Below are positions 51,854 through 63,175 of a DNA stretch of 64,000 nucleotides, in pieces. Origin of the DNA: Coprinellus micaceus (lineage: Eukaryota > Basidiomycota > Agaricomycetes > Agaricales > Psathyrellaceae); assembly GCA_951394405.1 (NCBI GenBank), contig OX596335.1, positions 248,001 through 312,000 on the forward strand, given 5' to 3'. Every line of letters begins with the position of its first letter. Positions within the stretch are counted from its first letter, which is position 1. Both the position numbers and the translations under genes were made by a program. Under the pieces are notes generated by a model. It searched no databases and was not told the DNA's origin. It worked only from the letters and a program-made list of their open reading frames with translations.

Positions 51854-53345
51854 ATGGAGCCTCAACCAGGGCCAAGCACTGAAGATCTTCCTCCCGAGAT
51901 CCTGACCCAATTCTTTCTTGCACTCGTCCCATATCCTACTCAATTTGACTCGGGCCGCGCATCTCTCGCACTCATCCAGCCGTAATCCTCAGCCACGCGT
52001 GCCGTGCATGGCGCGAAGTAGCCATCGGAACCTCTCAACTTTGGTCTAGTATCCATCTTGAGACACCACGCGTCAATGATAGTCAGAGATACAGTCTCGA
52101 CGAGTGGCACGCTCTGGACAATCAAGTGAACAATGCCCTGGGCGTGGGTCCCCCGATCAGGAAACCACTCACTTACCACCGCACTCGACATCCACGAGTA
52201 TAGCCCGCCCCACGATGGGGTCTGTTGGTCTAGCACGCACCGCGGCGCTACTATGGGCACAGTATTTCAGCACTCGAAAAGGTGGAAACGGCCCACCGTC
52301 ATGATTAACCCCTACCCAAACGCCATCCCGTGGTTCCTTCTGGCCTGCCAGCACCTGTTCCCGAACGACGCTCTGACGCCCGAGTATCTGGCGGTAAACA
52401 TACTTCCACATCCCCCAGCGTTCATTTTAAGCTACTGGTCCCTCGGTTTTATGTGTCGCAGCTTGTTCACGGGGCGTTCCTTGCGCCACGTCAAGCCGGA
52501 GGGACATTGGTATATAGGGCCGTCTTTACGATGGAGAAACTCTCTATGTCATTGGTCTCAACTGGCAGAGGTTGAGATCAAGCTGTGCCCCAGCCGGAGG
52601 CGCCGACCCGACGGAAAGCCGGCTTAATAGCTCTCGTGTTCTCCAACTCCTCGAGGCGTTTCCCTGCCTACAGACAGTATCTTTCACCCTTCAGAGCGAA
52701 CCACCGGAGGAAGATATCGATATGACGAGCCCGATTATACTCCCTCACCTTGAGCGTCTGTCCCTCCAAGGAGTCTCTATGGGACCTAGATTTGCCCAAT
52801 CCCTCGAGCTGCCTTCGCTTAAAGCCTTGGTTCTTGGATTCTCTCCTTACTCCAATATCTTCCCTACCTCGATCCACTCGGCCGATCCTCCGCCTAGCTA
52901 CGGAGAGGGCGTCCTCACACTCCTCCGTAAGTTTGGAGGGCAGCTGAACGCGCTTCTTCTCAACTAGGACGTGCTCAATAGCTCATCTTTCCCCGCCTGT
53001 CTGGACCTTTTGGACAATGACCGGCTTCGCACCCTCAGTTTCATAACGATCTCTCAAGCACGACCGGCAGTGAACGTCCCCTTGCACACCGCAAACCAGT
53101 ACTGAGATTACTTGGCGCTGGGGTACCTCGCGAATTGAAGCCTTCGGTGTTCCCCAATCTGGAGCGCCTCGTGATGAGCACCAGACACCTGTCCGGGAAG
53201 GCGCTCATTGACGTGCTATATGGGCGCCCAGGAAGCGCGCGATCGGACTGTTCGGAAGGCTGGAGGTTTGAGGGGGCATTTACTTTGCTGGAAAGCGGAC
53301 CGGCCAGGGATGGGGTGTGCTGTTCTCTTGGCTCGGAACCCTGAC
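51854..53345 (+). pseudogene. decayed F-box/LRR-like gene
   Basis: The start reads MEPQPGPSTEDLPPEILTQF, an F-box-like opening. After a 1-nt frameshift near 51982 the frame continues with VILSHACRAWREVAIGTSQLWSS, given here in two pieces: VILSHACRAW and REVAIGTSQLW. That is the basidiomycete F-box pattern. Later segments in other frames (for example FPCLQTVSFTLQ, LPHLERLSLQGVSMG, LPSLKALVLGF) have the leucine spacing of the usual C-terminal repeats. At least three frameshifts or stops break the gene, so no product is expected. Such F-box genes are numerous and turn over quickly in these fungi. Confidence 0.7.
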
Positions 53346-54604
53346 TAGACTTCGGAGACGGCAAAAGCCCCAGGTGAGGGTACGCCTCAATACTCAGTGG
53401 CGAAAATCTCGCCGGAGAATTGTGACTTTTATAGTTAGTGTAGTGCGTTGACCATGGTGTAAGCAGCACGCCTCGTATCTCTCTGGTTTACCCCTTCCTT
53501 TCGATAATTTGATAAGATTAGATTATTCTTGGCCAATCAGCACCGTGTGAATCAGACAGCATCTCACATTTCTCGTGTTCGAGATCCAAGGCCGCTCTTG
53601 CTCTCCACCAACGACCATGGCACCCTTGTGACTACCCCACTCGATCCTACAGCGTATGCGACGCTGCAACAGACCCTTTCCTGTAACGTATACTGAATCT
53701 GTTGGGGACTTGCCCTCGGTTGTCCTTTCTCTTCCCTGGTAGGCCTATACCTCGTGCTCCCTTGCTCTGGAGAATCCTGTTGTTGTGATTGAAAATGTCT
53801 CGTCACACTACTGCCGGCTTCCCCAACCACTCCTCCGGCGAAATGAACTTCCTGAGGCCTGAACCCTCGGCCTCGGACTCTTGCCAAGACCTTTCATTCG
53901 TCCCGCCCTTGACATCCTTTGACGCCCTTCGCCCATCTGGTCCCCCGCGTTTTCGACCGCTCGTCGTGCATTAGCGCTCGAGATCTCCAAGTTGCCCGAG
54001 CCTTATCTGCATAACATCAGTAATTACAGCAATTCACGGGCGTCTATCACGATAGCGACCGACATTGTGATCAATCTGACGGCAACCATCCTTGTATTCT
54101 GCTTCCCGGGTTAGCCGCGGATCTTCGTTTCCTTCACAGCAGCTACAAGGACCCTCATTTCCAAGTCCCACCAATTGAATATTTACTTAAACGTTCCAGC
54201 CCCCATGACGTTGACGTTCAGAATCCATGCGGTCCGAGGCCGCCTCTCTAGCCTTTTTCGGCCTCTCGAGGACCATGAGCGTAGAGCCAAGCAGAAGCGG
54301 TCGTCACGCCACCTATGAATCTGTCAATTGGAAACACGAAGTGTACGTTTGCTGTGGGTATCTATGAGACCGACATACTGGCTAACTTTCTCTCCTGCCT
54401 CTCTCAGATTCGTTGTACTGTCAGTCTCGCCCAGCCCTCACTGGGCCGCATTGCTTAAAACCCTCCCATCGCGGTATGTTTCGATATAATTTTTGTTCTG
54501 TTCATCCTTCCTTTCTTCCAATCTTCTGGAGCCAGAAACTCCTTTTTTTCACAATCCTTCTCACCAGCAACACTCATTCGTTTGTTGACTTACACCGGTC
54601 GTTC
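53346..54604 (+). other. possible gene relic; no intact gene
   Basis: Plus-strand fragments look coding but do not join cleanly: MSRHTTAGFPNHSSGEMN from about 53795, LEISKLPEPYLHNISNYSNS from about 53980, then a hydrophobic stretch ending near 54113, and HAVRGRLSSLFRPLEDHERR before a stop near 54315. They may be exons of one decayed or unresolved gene. The final part is the leader of the next gene. Confidence 0.3.
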
Positions 54605-56066
54605 ATGATGACTGGCTTTACCTTTTCTTCTTTATACACCCTCACGCTTCTTGCGACGTCGACCTGGCTGTCGACCACACTAACTGGTGCTACGCCGGTG
54701 TACCCGCACCAGAGGGTGGCCCGCCGCCAGATCACGACCCAGTCTGTGTCATGCTTCCCTCTGCAGATGAAAGATGCTGAGAAACGTACGTGCTCACGTC
54801 GTGGTGAACCATACACTGGAGGCTGATTGAGTTGTCTGGACAGTCCCTGCTTGGAACAAGGTCTCAGAGTACCTCGACGCAGAGTTCGGAAGGGGCTATA
54901 ACTCCCTTCACTTCAACGACGCAGAGGTGCATACAGCCTGATGATATTATGAATGATGCTCTTTTCTGATACGCTATTGGTGTGAACTTTACAGTACCCC
55001 CAGGTCACGGCCGATGTTTGCATGGACGTTGCCTCAGTTCCCGTTCGTTTCGCAGGCACGTTCTCCATTATAACACAGCTGGCCCCTCAGTTGACACCCG
55101 GTCGAATTTACAGAGCAACCAAGGTGCAGCACCTCCAAGAACGAGATTAAGGGTTCCGTAGACGGGACAAATCAGACAATCAGCTTCACTGAGAAAATCG
55201 GGACGGAGCAGAAGGTGTCTTGGACCGTCACCAGTGCGTATACCGCCCATTTGACTCATCTAATTCTGAGGTGCCCTGTGTCATAGCCGAGGCCACTATC
55301 GGTGCTAGCGTGGAGTTCAGCGTTGGATTTGATATCCCCCTGGTCGGAGAAGGTGGAGTGAAGACGACCCTCAGTGGGGAGTTTAAAAACACTCGGTCGG
55401 ATAGGTGAGCGGAGATCCTGGTACCGTGCCTCTAACAGTGCCTATTCTGACATATCTACTCGTAATCTCCAGCTTCGAAACGACCTCTAGCAATATGCGT
55501 GAGACCAAGTTCGAGTTCCTGAACAAGGACGGGCACTCCTGCAAGTTTGAGGTCGAGTCGGAATCGTGCACGGCAACTGCCATGGGGAGCGCCCCTGTCG
55601 TTGCAAAGGGTAGGATCTTCGTCAAGTACCCTAACCGCGTATGTCACGTCTTTTAAATAACCGACGCAAAACTAAAAGCTTGATAAACCACTTTCTCTGT
55701 AGCGCCCTCGACTCGCTGACCCCGACGGCCCCAAGCACTTCCACTGTGGGTCTCCCTTCCCTTGCCGAACTGCTACCAGTTGCGCATGAAGTCTCACATA
55801 ACTCCCTCCCCTCTGTCATTTCAGGGTTTGTTCCGCTTGAGAGTGCTCTCACCCTGGAAGAGCGTACCAGCTACATCGAGTTCCAAGGCCCCGTGAGCGT
55901 CGCAAACAGCGCTGCTTACCAGACCGATTGCACGGATGACAACGCTCCAGCGCCCCCGCCCGTCTGTTCCGCGCCGCCCGCTACTAGTACTGTCAGGGCA
56001 AAGGCAACCGGGGTTGTCGTTTCCGCTGTAGCTCCTGAGAGTACCCCGACCCCTCTGCCTTTCTGA
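54605..56066 (+). CDS. secreted aerolysin-like (ETX/MTX2-type) protein
   Basis: Eight exons, 54605-54785, 54844-54926, 54995-55055, 55114-55233, 55287-55404, 55473-55638, 55703-55745 and 55825-56066, give about 337 aa. A signal peptide follows the start. The middle exons encode long beta strands rich in alternating Ser/Thr/Val residues, with a Gly-Phe-Asp-Ile-Pro turn and a Gly-Glu-Gly motif between them. This is the pattern of the amphipathic hairpin in ETX/MTX2 aerolysin-family pore formers. The C-terminus is Pro/Thr/Ala-rich. Intron 3 appears to use a GC donor (55056-55057). Fungal family members include lectin-linked and stand-alone forms; target and activity here are unknown. The assignment rests on pattern, not full-length similarity. 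Confidence 0.65.
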
Positions 56067-56545
56067 GCCTTCGTGGATATTTTGGGAGGGACGGCTTCGC
56101 TTGGTGCTCTTGCATGGCTCCCACTCACTTGGGGAACTCGTCTCTTTGAGGGTGTATTTATCTTAATGTTGGTCCTTTTTACTCGTTTACGAGTTTTGTT
56201 AATACCATCGATACAGTGACTCGGAGCCGAATCGTGCCGCCCTGGGCGCTTGAGCACATATAGACCCCGGGATCAGTCTACGTCACATTTCAACACGACC
56301 ATGACGGCTCATCAAGGCGAAATGCAACCTCCGTTCGTTCCTTGACCAGTGGCGTTATGTCACCCTCCAGTCCCTGTAGTCGTGGTCTCCTCTCCAACAG
56401 CAGTCATATACCGGACATGACCATCATATCGGCCTTCATTTGCTTTCGCTCGCTTTCCAGTCTCTGATTCGTTAAGGGTCTTGTTTTCCCCCTCTACCTC
56501 CCATTAGAGCCATCCTCCGGCGCCTCCAGTCCCCTAGGGAATTCC

Positions 56546-57834
56546 ATGAACCTATCACCCACCAGCCCCTCGCCAACAATCGCCTCATCCTCAGCACTGA
56601 CAGCCATCCCCGGCTGGGATGGCCTCATCAAGTCCGACTTCTGGTTCAGCGACGGAAACATTGTGCTACTTGCAGGCAACGCGGCATTCAAAGTCCATCG
56701 TGGCCAGCTCGAGCGGCAGTCGGAAGTCTTCAGGGACCTATTCTCTATCCCCCAACCCCAGGACCAGGAGATGATCGAGGGGTGCGTGTGGATAGAGTTG
56801 CATGACCGGCCGGCCGACGTCTTCCACTTTCTGAGTGCGATCTATGACGGTCTGTGAGTGCCTCCATCCCACCGAGTTTCTACAACACCTAGAGCGCACA
56901 TCGCCGTTCTGATGTGACGCTGCTCAGGTACTTTAGGCCTCCCGGACGCTCGGGCGACTTCGCTATTCTCTCCGCTGTGCTGCGCCTTTCGACAAAATAC
57001 CTCGTCGAGTCCCTCCGCACCCGATGTCTTGCGCGTCTCGAACTCGACTGGCCAACGACCCTCTCCGGGTGGGATTCTCGGGAAAATGCTGCACTTGACG
57101 CTGGGTCTGGTCGCTACCTCCCTCGCGAGGTCTGTGCGCACCCCATTCTCCTCCTGGAGCTCGCATTGGAGCTCAGCATCCCCCACCTCCTCCCTTCCGC
57201 CTTCTACGATCTCTCGCGATACGGCCCTTCCAAGATCATGGCGGGCACAACTCAAAATGCGCTCGCACTGGACGTAGCTGCCAGCAGGGACCCCGTGGAG
57301 GCGAGCAAAGGCAGGAGCGTCGTACTGAGCAAGGAGATGCTGGTGAGGACGTTCAAAGGTCGAGAAGCGAGCCAGAGATGTGTCTCCGACTTTGTTGCGA
57401 GGGAGTTGGAGAATCGATCCCCTTCGACGGACTGTTCAAATTGCCCTCGGCACGCGACCTCGAACCCACATATCAATGACGCTCAAAGTCATGCTGGCCG
57501 ACCGAATGTCTGCCTCGAATCCTTCTACTTCATCATGCTCAACATCCTTCGGAGCGTTGGCGGGATTGCGTGCGGACGTGACGCGGACCCGCTCTTCACG
57601 CTCGTGCAGGCGACGGAGATGTTGACTCGAACGGACTTCTCGGACGGTCAGAGGCAGATGGGGCTGAGGATCTGCTCGTCGTGCAAGTCTGACTTCAAGA
57701 AGAGCGTCGCGAAGGCGCGGGAGGACGTCTGGAGGGGCCTTCCCGCGTGGTTTGGTTTGGACGGAGAGGTTGGGGGATGGGGTGAGGCGGCTTCCGGTGC
57801 GCCGCATGCTCACGTCGCCCCATCTCCACCCTGA
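56546..57834 (+). CDS. BTB/POZ-domain protein
   Basis: Exons 56546-56853 and 56928-57834 encode 404 aa. After a Ser/Thr/Pro-rich start comes FWFSDGNIVLLAGNAAFKVH, RGQLERQSEVFRDLF and VWIELHDRPADVFHFLSAIY, a clear BTB fold with the basidiomycete DGN-V start. A C-terminal region contains LSTKYLVESLRTRCL and a CSSCK pair late in the protein. BTB proteins dimerise and often serve as Cul3 adaptors. This type, with a C-terminal helical region and no Kelch, is common and uncharacterised in mushrooms. Confidence 0.9.
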
Positions 57835-58264
57835 ATACAGACACCCCTTCTCGTTTTACATTTATTCTATCCCACCCGAGTCTATCTTTTACCATTGCTT
57901 TGATTTTGCTTTTATATCGTTCTGCGCTGTCGAGTCACCGAACTTGGCCACATTCCTTGCACCCTCGCCTCTCTATCTATCGTCCATTCCCCTACCCACA
58001 CTACATATTTTGACGCACATATGCACCTCGCATACCTCCTACCTGCCGGCACTTCCTATCCCCCATATCTGGCCACTGAGTTCATTCTTCATCTATCCTA
58101 CACACACGACTGAGGATACAGAATATGATGACACCGAATTTCACGATCTTACACCTTCTTCCATAGCCAAATCTTACTGGCGTGCGTCGATGAAAGGGCT
58201 TTCTGTGAATTTTCGGGGTGGAGACCCCCGATAGTTGCTCAACGAAACAAATTTAAACGACTTT
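57835..58264. other. 3' region of the BTB gene; no gene assigned
   Basis: T-rich, C-rich sequence without coding support, likely 3' UTR and spacer. Confidence 0.5.
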
Positions 58265-58445
58265 GCCCACCGCGTCAGAAGATGCAGCCCGGCAATTGCC
58301 GGGGTCGGACTTGTATGGGTTGCTTTGATCTCAGTTCTTCGTCTCAAACCACCATATCTACTGCCACGACACTTGGAAGCTCTCAATCAGACTATGCCAA
58401 TTAATCCAATCTCTGAAAGGGCATGTTAGATGCTCGAGCCTTTCG

Positions 58446-58729
58446 GTGAACGTCGTCAAGAACGAGGCGACCCGGGAGTGGCGCGCACGGCGGGCCCTCC
58501 ACCTGATGAAGTGTACGCCGTGCAGTAGAAGAATGGAAGGAGGAGGAGGCTACATAGATGTCCACAACCAGCCTGTGAAGTGCGCAAACGAGACGCGTGA
58601 GCGAGCTTACAACGCCCCTCCCCCTCCGAACCGCTTGCTTACAAGTCCCATCCTACAGGATGCTTTTGGTCCCAATTTCGGTGTCACTATCCTGATATCA
58701 CGACCTTTCGTTGCGTAAGACAAAGTTCA
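58446..58729 (+). other. possible conserved exon pair with Cys motifs
   Basis: The segment reads KNEATREWRARRALHLMKC then TPCSRRM and DVHNQPVKCANET. A GTGAGC...CTACAG intron could join it to CFWSQFRCHYPDITTFRC. In copy 2 (about 62241-62520) both 3-nt length differences keep frame and the Cys residues of the first part are conserved. This suggests coding or former coding sequence, possibly zinc binding. No family recognised. Confidence 0.35.
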
Positions 58730-59152
58730 AGTGAACAGAGAACAAAGTACCAACGCTGCCACACCGGGGCGAGGAAAAGCGCGGGTTCGCTTTCGCCGAT
58801 GTCGTCGTAGTAAGCAAGGGTGCGGACTTCCCTCGTACTTTGGGCTGATATGGAACTTTTGCCCAGCCTTTCAGAACATTTTACCGAAGTACGGCCAAAT
58901 ATGTTCTTTCTCGACCCGGCCTTGTCGGGCGGACCAATCTTACGAGCGCTACAGCTCGTGTGGGTAAGTATGGGGGTGCGACCCATGACAAGTGGCTATG
59001 AATAGTCGTAATGGCCTCCGAAACGGACGACAGAATCGCGACAGGTGAGGTATTTCCCTTCTTCTGGAGATTTTCATGCACTAAATCTTAATCAGAGCTG
59101 TAAGACCTCGGGACCAATGGTTCTACTCTGGGCCGTAGGCGTATAGAAACAG

Positions 59153-59159
59153 TATAAAA
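59153..59159 (+). promoter_or_regulatory. TATA box of SDR F
   Basis: TATAAAA, 272 bp upstream of the ATG at 59431, with a CCAAT motif about 40 bp further upstream. Conserved in the duplicate (62955-62961). The long distance implies a long leader or an unseen leader intron. Confidence 0.45.
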
Positions 59160-59430
59160 ACGTCCCAATTACTCGGGCGCTAGAGTTCTTCTGACAACGA
59201 TTTGTCAGATTCTGATTGAACTTGGTCTCACCACTTCGCCATTTGCCCGTCATCCATCCCCTATCGCAGATCCTGCGGTGCGGCTTACACATGCTCTTGG
59301 GACCATAAGTCTTGGAATCAGAGGATAAGAGCGCTGTGAAGATAATGGCGCACTCCCAGGTCATTCTCGTCCTGTTCTACCTCCTGCAAAGCTCTACCAG
59401 CTACCCCCCAACCCACGGACCGTCCAAGAA

Positions 59431-60853
59431 ATGCCTACTCTTTCCTCTCCCACCTCCAAAGTTCTTGTCACCGGCCCCAACGGATACATAGGCCTATGGG
59501 TTGTTAAGACTCTCCTGGATCGTGGCCACACCGTTCGCGCAGCAGTGAGGTCTGAAACTAGGGCGAACGACTTGAAGACCCTATTCCCGTCAGCAGCCGA
59601 CAAGTTGGAATTTGCGATCGTTGAAGATATGTTACAGGTACTCACCCGTTTCTTCGGGAGCGCGCTCATGGTGAAGCGTTCGACCTGACCTCGTTTTGTA
59701 GGAAGGAGCCTTCGATGAAGCCGTCAAAGGCGTCGACGCGATTCAGCACTTGGCGTCGCCTTTGGCGGGCAAAGCTCAGACAAACGAAGGTAGGATGTCT
59801 CGCCCCTTGTGTCATCGGGCTTAGAACTGATCAGCACTGATCCCGCAGGGTATATTCGACCTGCAGTTGATGGAACCCTTGGGATATTCAAAAGTGCTCT
59901 AAAGAATGGGTGAGTCTGGGCGTTTGTCTAGCGATCAAAGGAGAGCATTTGACAACCGCATACCAGGTCGAGCGTCAAGCGTATCGTAACTACCTCTAGC
60001 ATCGTATCCGTCTGGAGTGTCTATAATCAGGAGGTGAAGACCTTCACCGAGCAGGATTGGAACGAGCGGGATCTCGCCTGGGTGAAGGATGAAACTAAGG
60101 GCTTCGACCACATTGCGGCTTATTCTGCCTCAAAAACCTTGGGTGAGAAAGGTAGGATGCCCGTTCAGTTATTCGACCGCTCGCCCCAAACTTATACTCA
60201 ATGACGCTCCGACAGCTGCTTGGGATTTCTATAACGCACATAGGCAAGAGATTGGATGGGACGTCACCTTCATCCTTCCTTCCATGGTAAGCGCCTCTCG
60301 CCTCTCACACAAGCGTTGAACCCCACTTGGCTCATCAATGGTAGGTATTCGGCCCTCCGGTTCAGTCCTTCGGATCTCCCTCTGAGCTTACCGGCACTCA
60401 AAAGACTTGGTGGGATGGCGTCGTGGGCAAAGAGGGGAAGACGAAGGAATTCCTTTCACAGGGGTCTAACTGGATCGACGTGCGAGACGTTGCCGAAGCC
60501 CACGTCAAGGCGCTAGAGACGGAAGACGCTAGAGACGAGCGATTCCTCGTAGTAGCGGGTAAGTCCTTGATCCCGTGTATGCCATGAGTGTTCGAAAGAG
60601 CTAACACTTATCATAATACCACACAGGGCCGTACGTCTGGCAGGAATGGCTGGACCTCTCGAACTCGACGTTGGCTTCGCTTTCTCCGAGTTCCACCACA
60701 CACTTCTCGCAAGGTTTCTCGGATATCGAGAACCAGGTTCCGACTACGTTTGATACGTCGAAGGCGAAGAAAATCCTTGGCCTCACGTATAGGACGAAGG
60801 AGGTGACCACGAAGGACGTGTTGGAACAAGCCGTTAAACTGGGGTGGATTTGA
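59431..60853 (+). CDS. NAD(P)-dependent reductase, SDR F
   Basis: Seven exons, 59431-59637, 59702-59789, 59849-59909, 59967-60151, 60216-60286, 60345-60558 and 60627-60853, encode 350 aa. Motifs: KVLVTGPNGYIGLWVVKTLL, VRAAVRSETRAN, FDEAVKGVDAIQHLASP, RIVTTSSIVS, YSASKTLGEK (Tyr/Lys), NWIDVRDVAEAHVKALE, YVWQEWLDLSN and YRTKEVTTKDVLEQAVK. All splice sites are GT-AG and the frame is complete. It has the same intron positions as SDR H, its tandem duplicate. Substrate unknown. Confidence 0.93.
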
Positions 60854-61375
60854 GTAAATTGTTGTAGCCGTGCGGCTGCCACTTGTTTCAACCGATGTAT
60901 GTCACCGTTCGCGCATCATTCCCCCTACTTACCGTTTCCAACTTGCTAGCTGCTGTACTACTCGTAGTACGTGTTGTGAATTATTGTTATTCGCCAAGGC
61001 TGGTGATAAACCAGCCAGGCGCCGACTTTAGCGCCGGGTGACCCTCGTGGTGCCTTCAACGGCATCCGCCTTTTAGACCGAAGATGCACAAAAGGAAATA
61101 TCGAGAAAGGCGTTCGTGACGGAGAGGTACGTCACGCTCGTTGTAAGCTGCGGGACGCCGAGTACCGCACATTGCACGCCGCCCTCTCTTGTTTTCTTCC
61201 TCCGGTTCGGCATGGCTGAGAGTAAAGTGCCGTCCGTCTAAACCCATTCGACAATCGCAGCGGGCAGTTTGGTGCATGCTCGGTATGACACGGTTTGGCA
61301 TTGTTAGCCAGAGGTGTCTCAGAACATTTAAAGTCGGACTGGAAGCCCCAACGACCCTTCAACTCGAACCAGAAC
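60854..61375. other. spacer between SDR F and SDR G; no gene assigned
   Basis: Two adjacent hairpins occur after SDR F (GGCTGGTGATAAACCAGCC and GGCGCCGACTTTAGCGCC, about 60999-61037). Otherwise no supported feature. Confidence 0.5.
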
Positions 61376-62013
61376 ATGCCTGCCCTCCCTCCCAACACTG
61401 ACTCCTCTCGCTCTAGGGTCCTCATCACTGGGGCGTCCGGATTTGTTGGTCAATGGGTCCTCAGAAGCCTGTTAGACAGGGGCTATTTCGCTCGTGTTGT
61501 CATCAGGTCGGAAGAGAAAGCGAAGGCCGTCAAGGAATGGTTTCCCGACGACCACGAGCAGTTGGAATTCGTCATAGTCGAAGATATGACCAAGGTGTGA
61601 TTTTACGTTTCGGGAACATGCTGAGGAGCTGAACCGTGTCGAAAGGAAGGAGCATTCGACGAGGCTGTAGCCGGAGTCAACGCCATCGCTCACGTAGCGA
61701 CCCCATTCCCGTCCCCGAACGAAAGCGCGGAGGACACCATCCGAATCGCTCAGGAAGCTACCGTCAGCGTTCTGAAGAGTGCGTTGAAGGACGGGTATGT
61801 CGCAATTTTGTGTCGACCTCGAAGAGTGTTAGCTGATTCAGGACGCATTGTGGTTCTTGTTGGCTTAGACGTGATATAAAGAGGGTTGTGATCACCTCCA
61901 CCATTGGGACAATTTGGACAGATGAGCCTCGCCCGAGAACCTTTACCGAGGATGATCACAACGGCGTCTCCCAATTGACCGAGACCGTCCAAAAAACGGA
62001 TCTCACGATGTGA
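61376..62013 (+). pseudogene. SDR G, truncated reductase
   Basis: Exons 61376-61594, 61646-61794 and 61869-62013 give 170 aa. The Rossmann half is good (RVLITGASGFVGQWVLRSLL, VVIRSEEKAKAV, FDEAVAGVNAIAHVATP, RVVITSTIG). The frame then ends at TGA 62011-62013 before the catalytic YxxxK region. About 50 bp later the sequence switches to the second duplicated upstream block. The 3' half is therefore missing, most likely cut off at the duplication breakpoint. Without the catalytic Tyr/Lys it cannot be an active SDR. Confidence 0.82.
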
Positions 62014-62062
62014 CTGGGATCGTTCCTGGCTCGCTCAATTGGGAGAGGATGGGTAGCCGAGA

Positions 62063-63175
62063 CTACACCGCGTCAGGAGATGCAGCACGGCAATTGCCGG
62101 GGTCGGACTTGTATGGGTTGCTTTGATCTCCGTTCTTCGTCTCAAACCACCATCTCTGGTGCCACGACACTTGGAAGCTCTCAACCGGACTATGCAAATT
62201 AGTCCAATCTCTGGGCATGCTAGGTGCACGAGCCTTTCGGTGAACGTCAAGAATGAGGCGACCCGGGAGAAGCGCGCACGGCGGGTTCTCCACCTGATGA
62301 AGTGTGCATCGTGCAGTAGAAGAATGGAAGAAGGAGGCTACATGGATGTCCACAACCAGCCTGTGAAGTGCGCAAACGAGACGCGTGAGTGAGCTTACAA
62401 CGCACCTCCCCCACCTCCCCCTCCGAACCGCTTGCTTACAAGTCCCATCCTACAGGATGCTTTTGGTCCCAACATCGGTATAACTACCCTGATATCAGGA
62501 CCTTTCGTCTCGTAAGTCAAATTTCAAATGAATAGAGAACAATGTGCCAACGCTGCCGCACCCGGGGCGAGGAAAAGTGCGGGTTCTTCTGAGCCGATGT
62601 CGTCGTAAGCAAGGCTGCGAACCTCCTGCCTTCCCTAATACTTTGGGCTGATATGGAACGTTTTTCCAACACTTTCAGAACCTTTTTACCCAGGTACGGC
62701 CAAATATGTTCTTTTCCGACCCAGTTTCCTTGTCGGACGGACCAATCTTACAAGCGCTACAATGCGGGTGCAACCCACGACAGGTAGCTATTAATAGTCG
62801 TACTCGACGGTAATGGGCCCCGAAAAGGGCAACAGAATCGCGACAGGTGAGGTATTTCCCTTCTTCTGGAGATTTTCATGCACTAAATCTTAATCAGAGC
62901 TGTAAGACCTCGGGACCAATGGCTCTACTCTGGGCCGTAGGCGTATAGAAAAAGTATAAAAACGTCCCAATTACCCGCTAGTTTCACCACTTCGCCATTT
63001 CCCCGTCATTCATCCCGTATCGCCGATCCTGCAGTGCGGCTTACACATGCTGTTGGGACCATGAGTCTTGGAATCCGAGGATAAAAGCGCTGTGAAGATA
63101 ACGGTGCACTCCCAAGTCATTCCCGTCCTGTTCAACCTCTACCAGCTACCACCCAACCCCCAGATCGTCCCAGTA
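62063..63175 (+). repeat. duplicated upstream block, copy 2
   Basis: Near-identical to 58265-59430 with small indels. Offset is about 3,798 bp at the left end and 3,745 bp at the SDR start codon. Left boundary lies just after truncated SDR G. Confidence 0.8.
62955..62961 (+). promoter_or_regulatory. TATA box of SDR H
   Basis: TATAAAA about 215 bp upstream of the ATG at 63176, conserved with the SDR F promoter. Confidence 0.45.

Larger units (their letters stand above)
58265..59430 (+). repeat. duplicated upstream block, copy 1
   Basis: Aligns along its length with 62063-63175. Shared landmarks are CCGCGTCAG, GGCAATTGCCGGGGTCGGAC, the CGGTGAACGTC/CAAGAA region, a CCAAT at about 59114 and TATAAAA at 59153. 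It is the left part of a ~3.8-kb tandem duplication and supplies the promoter region of SDR F. Inside, an open segment (about 58446-58620) keeps its reading frame between copies. Confidence 0.8.
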
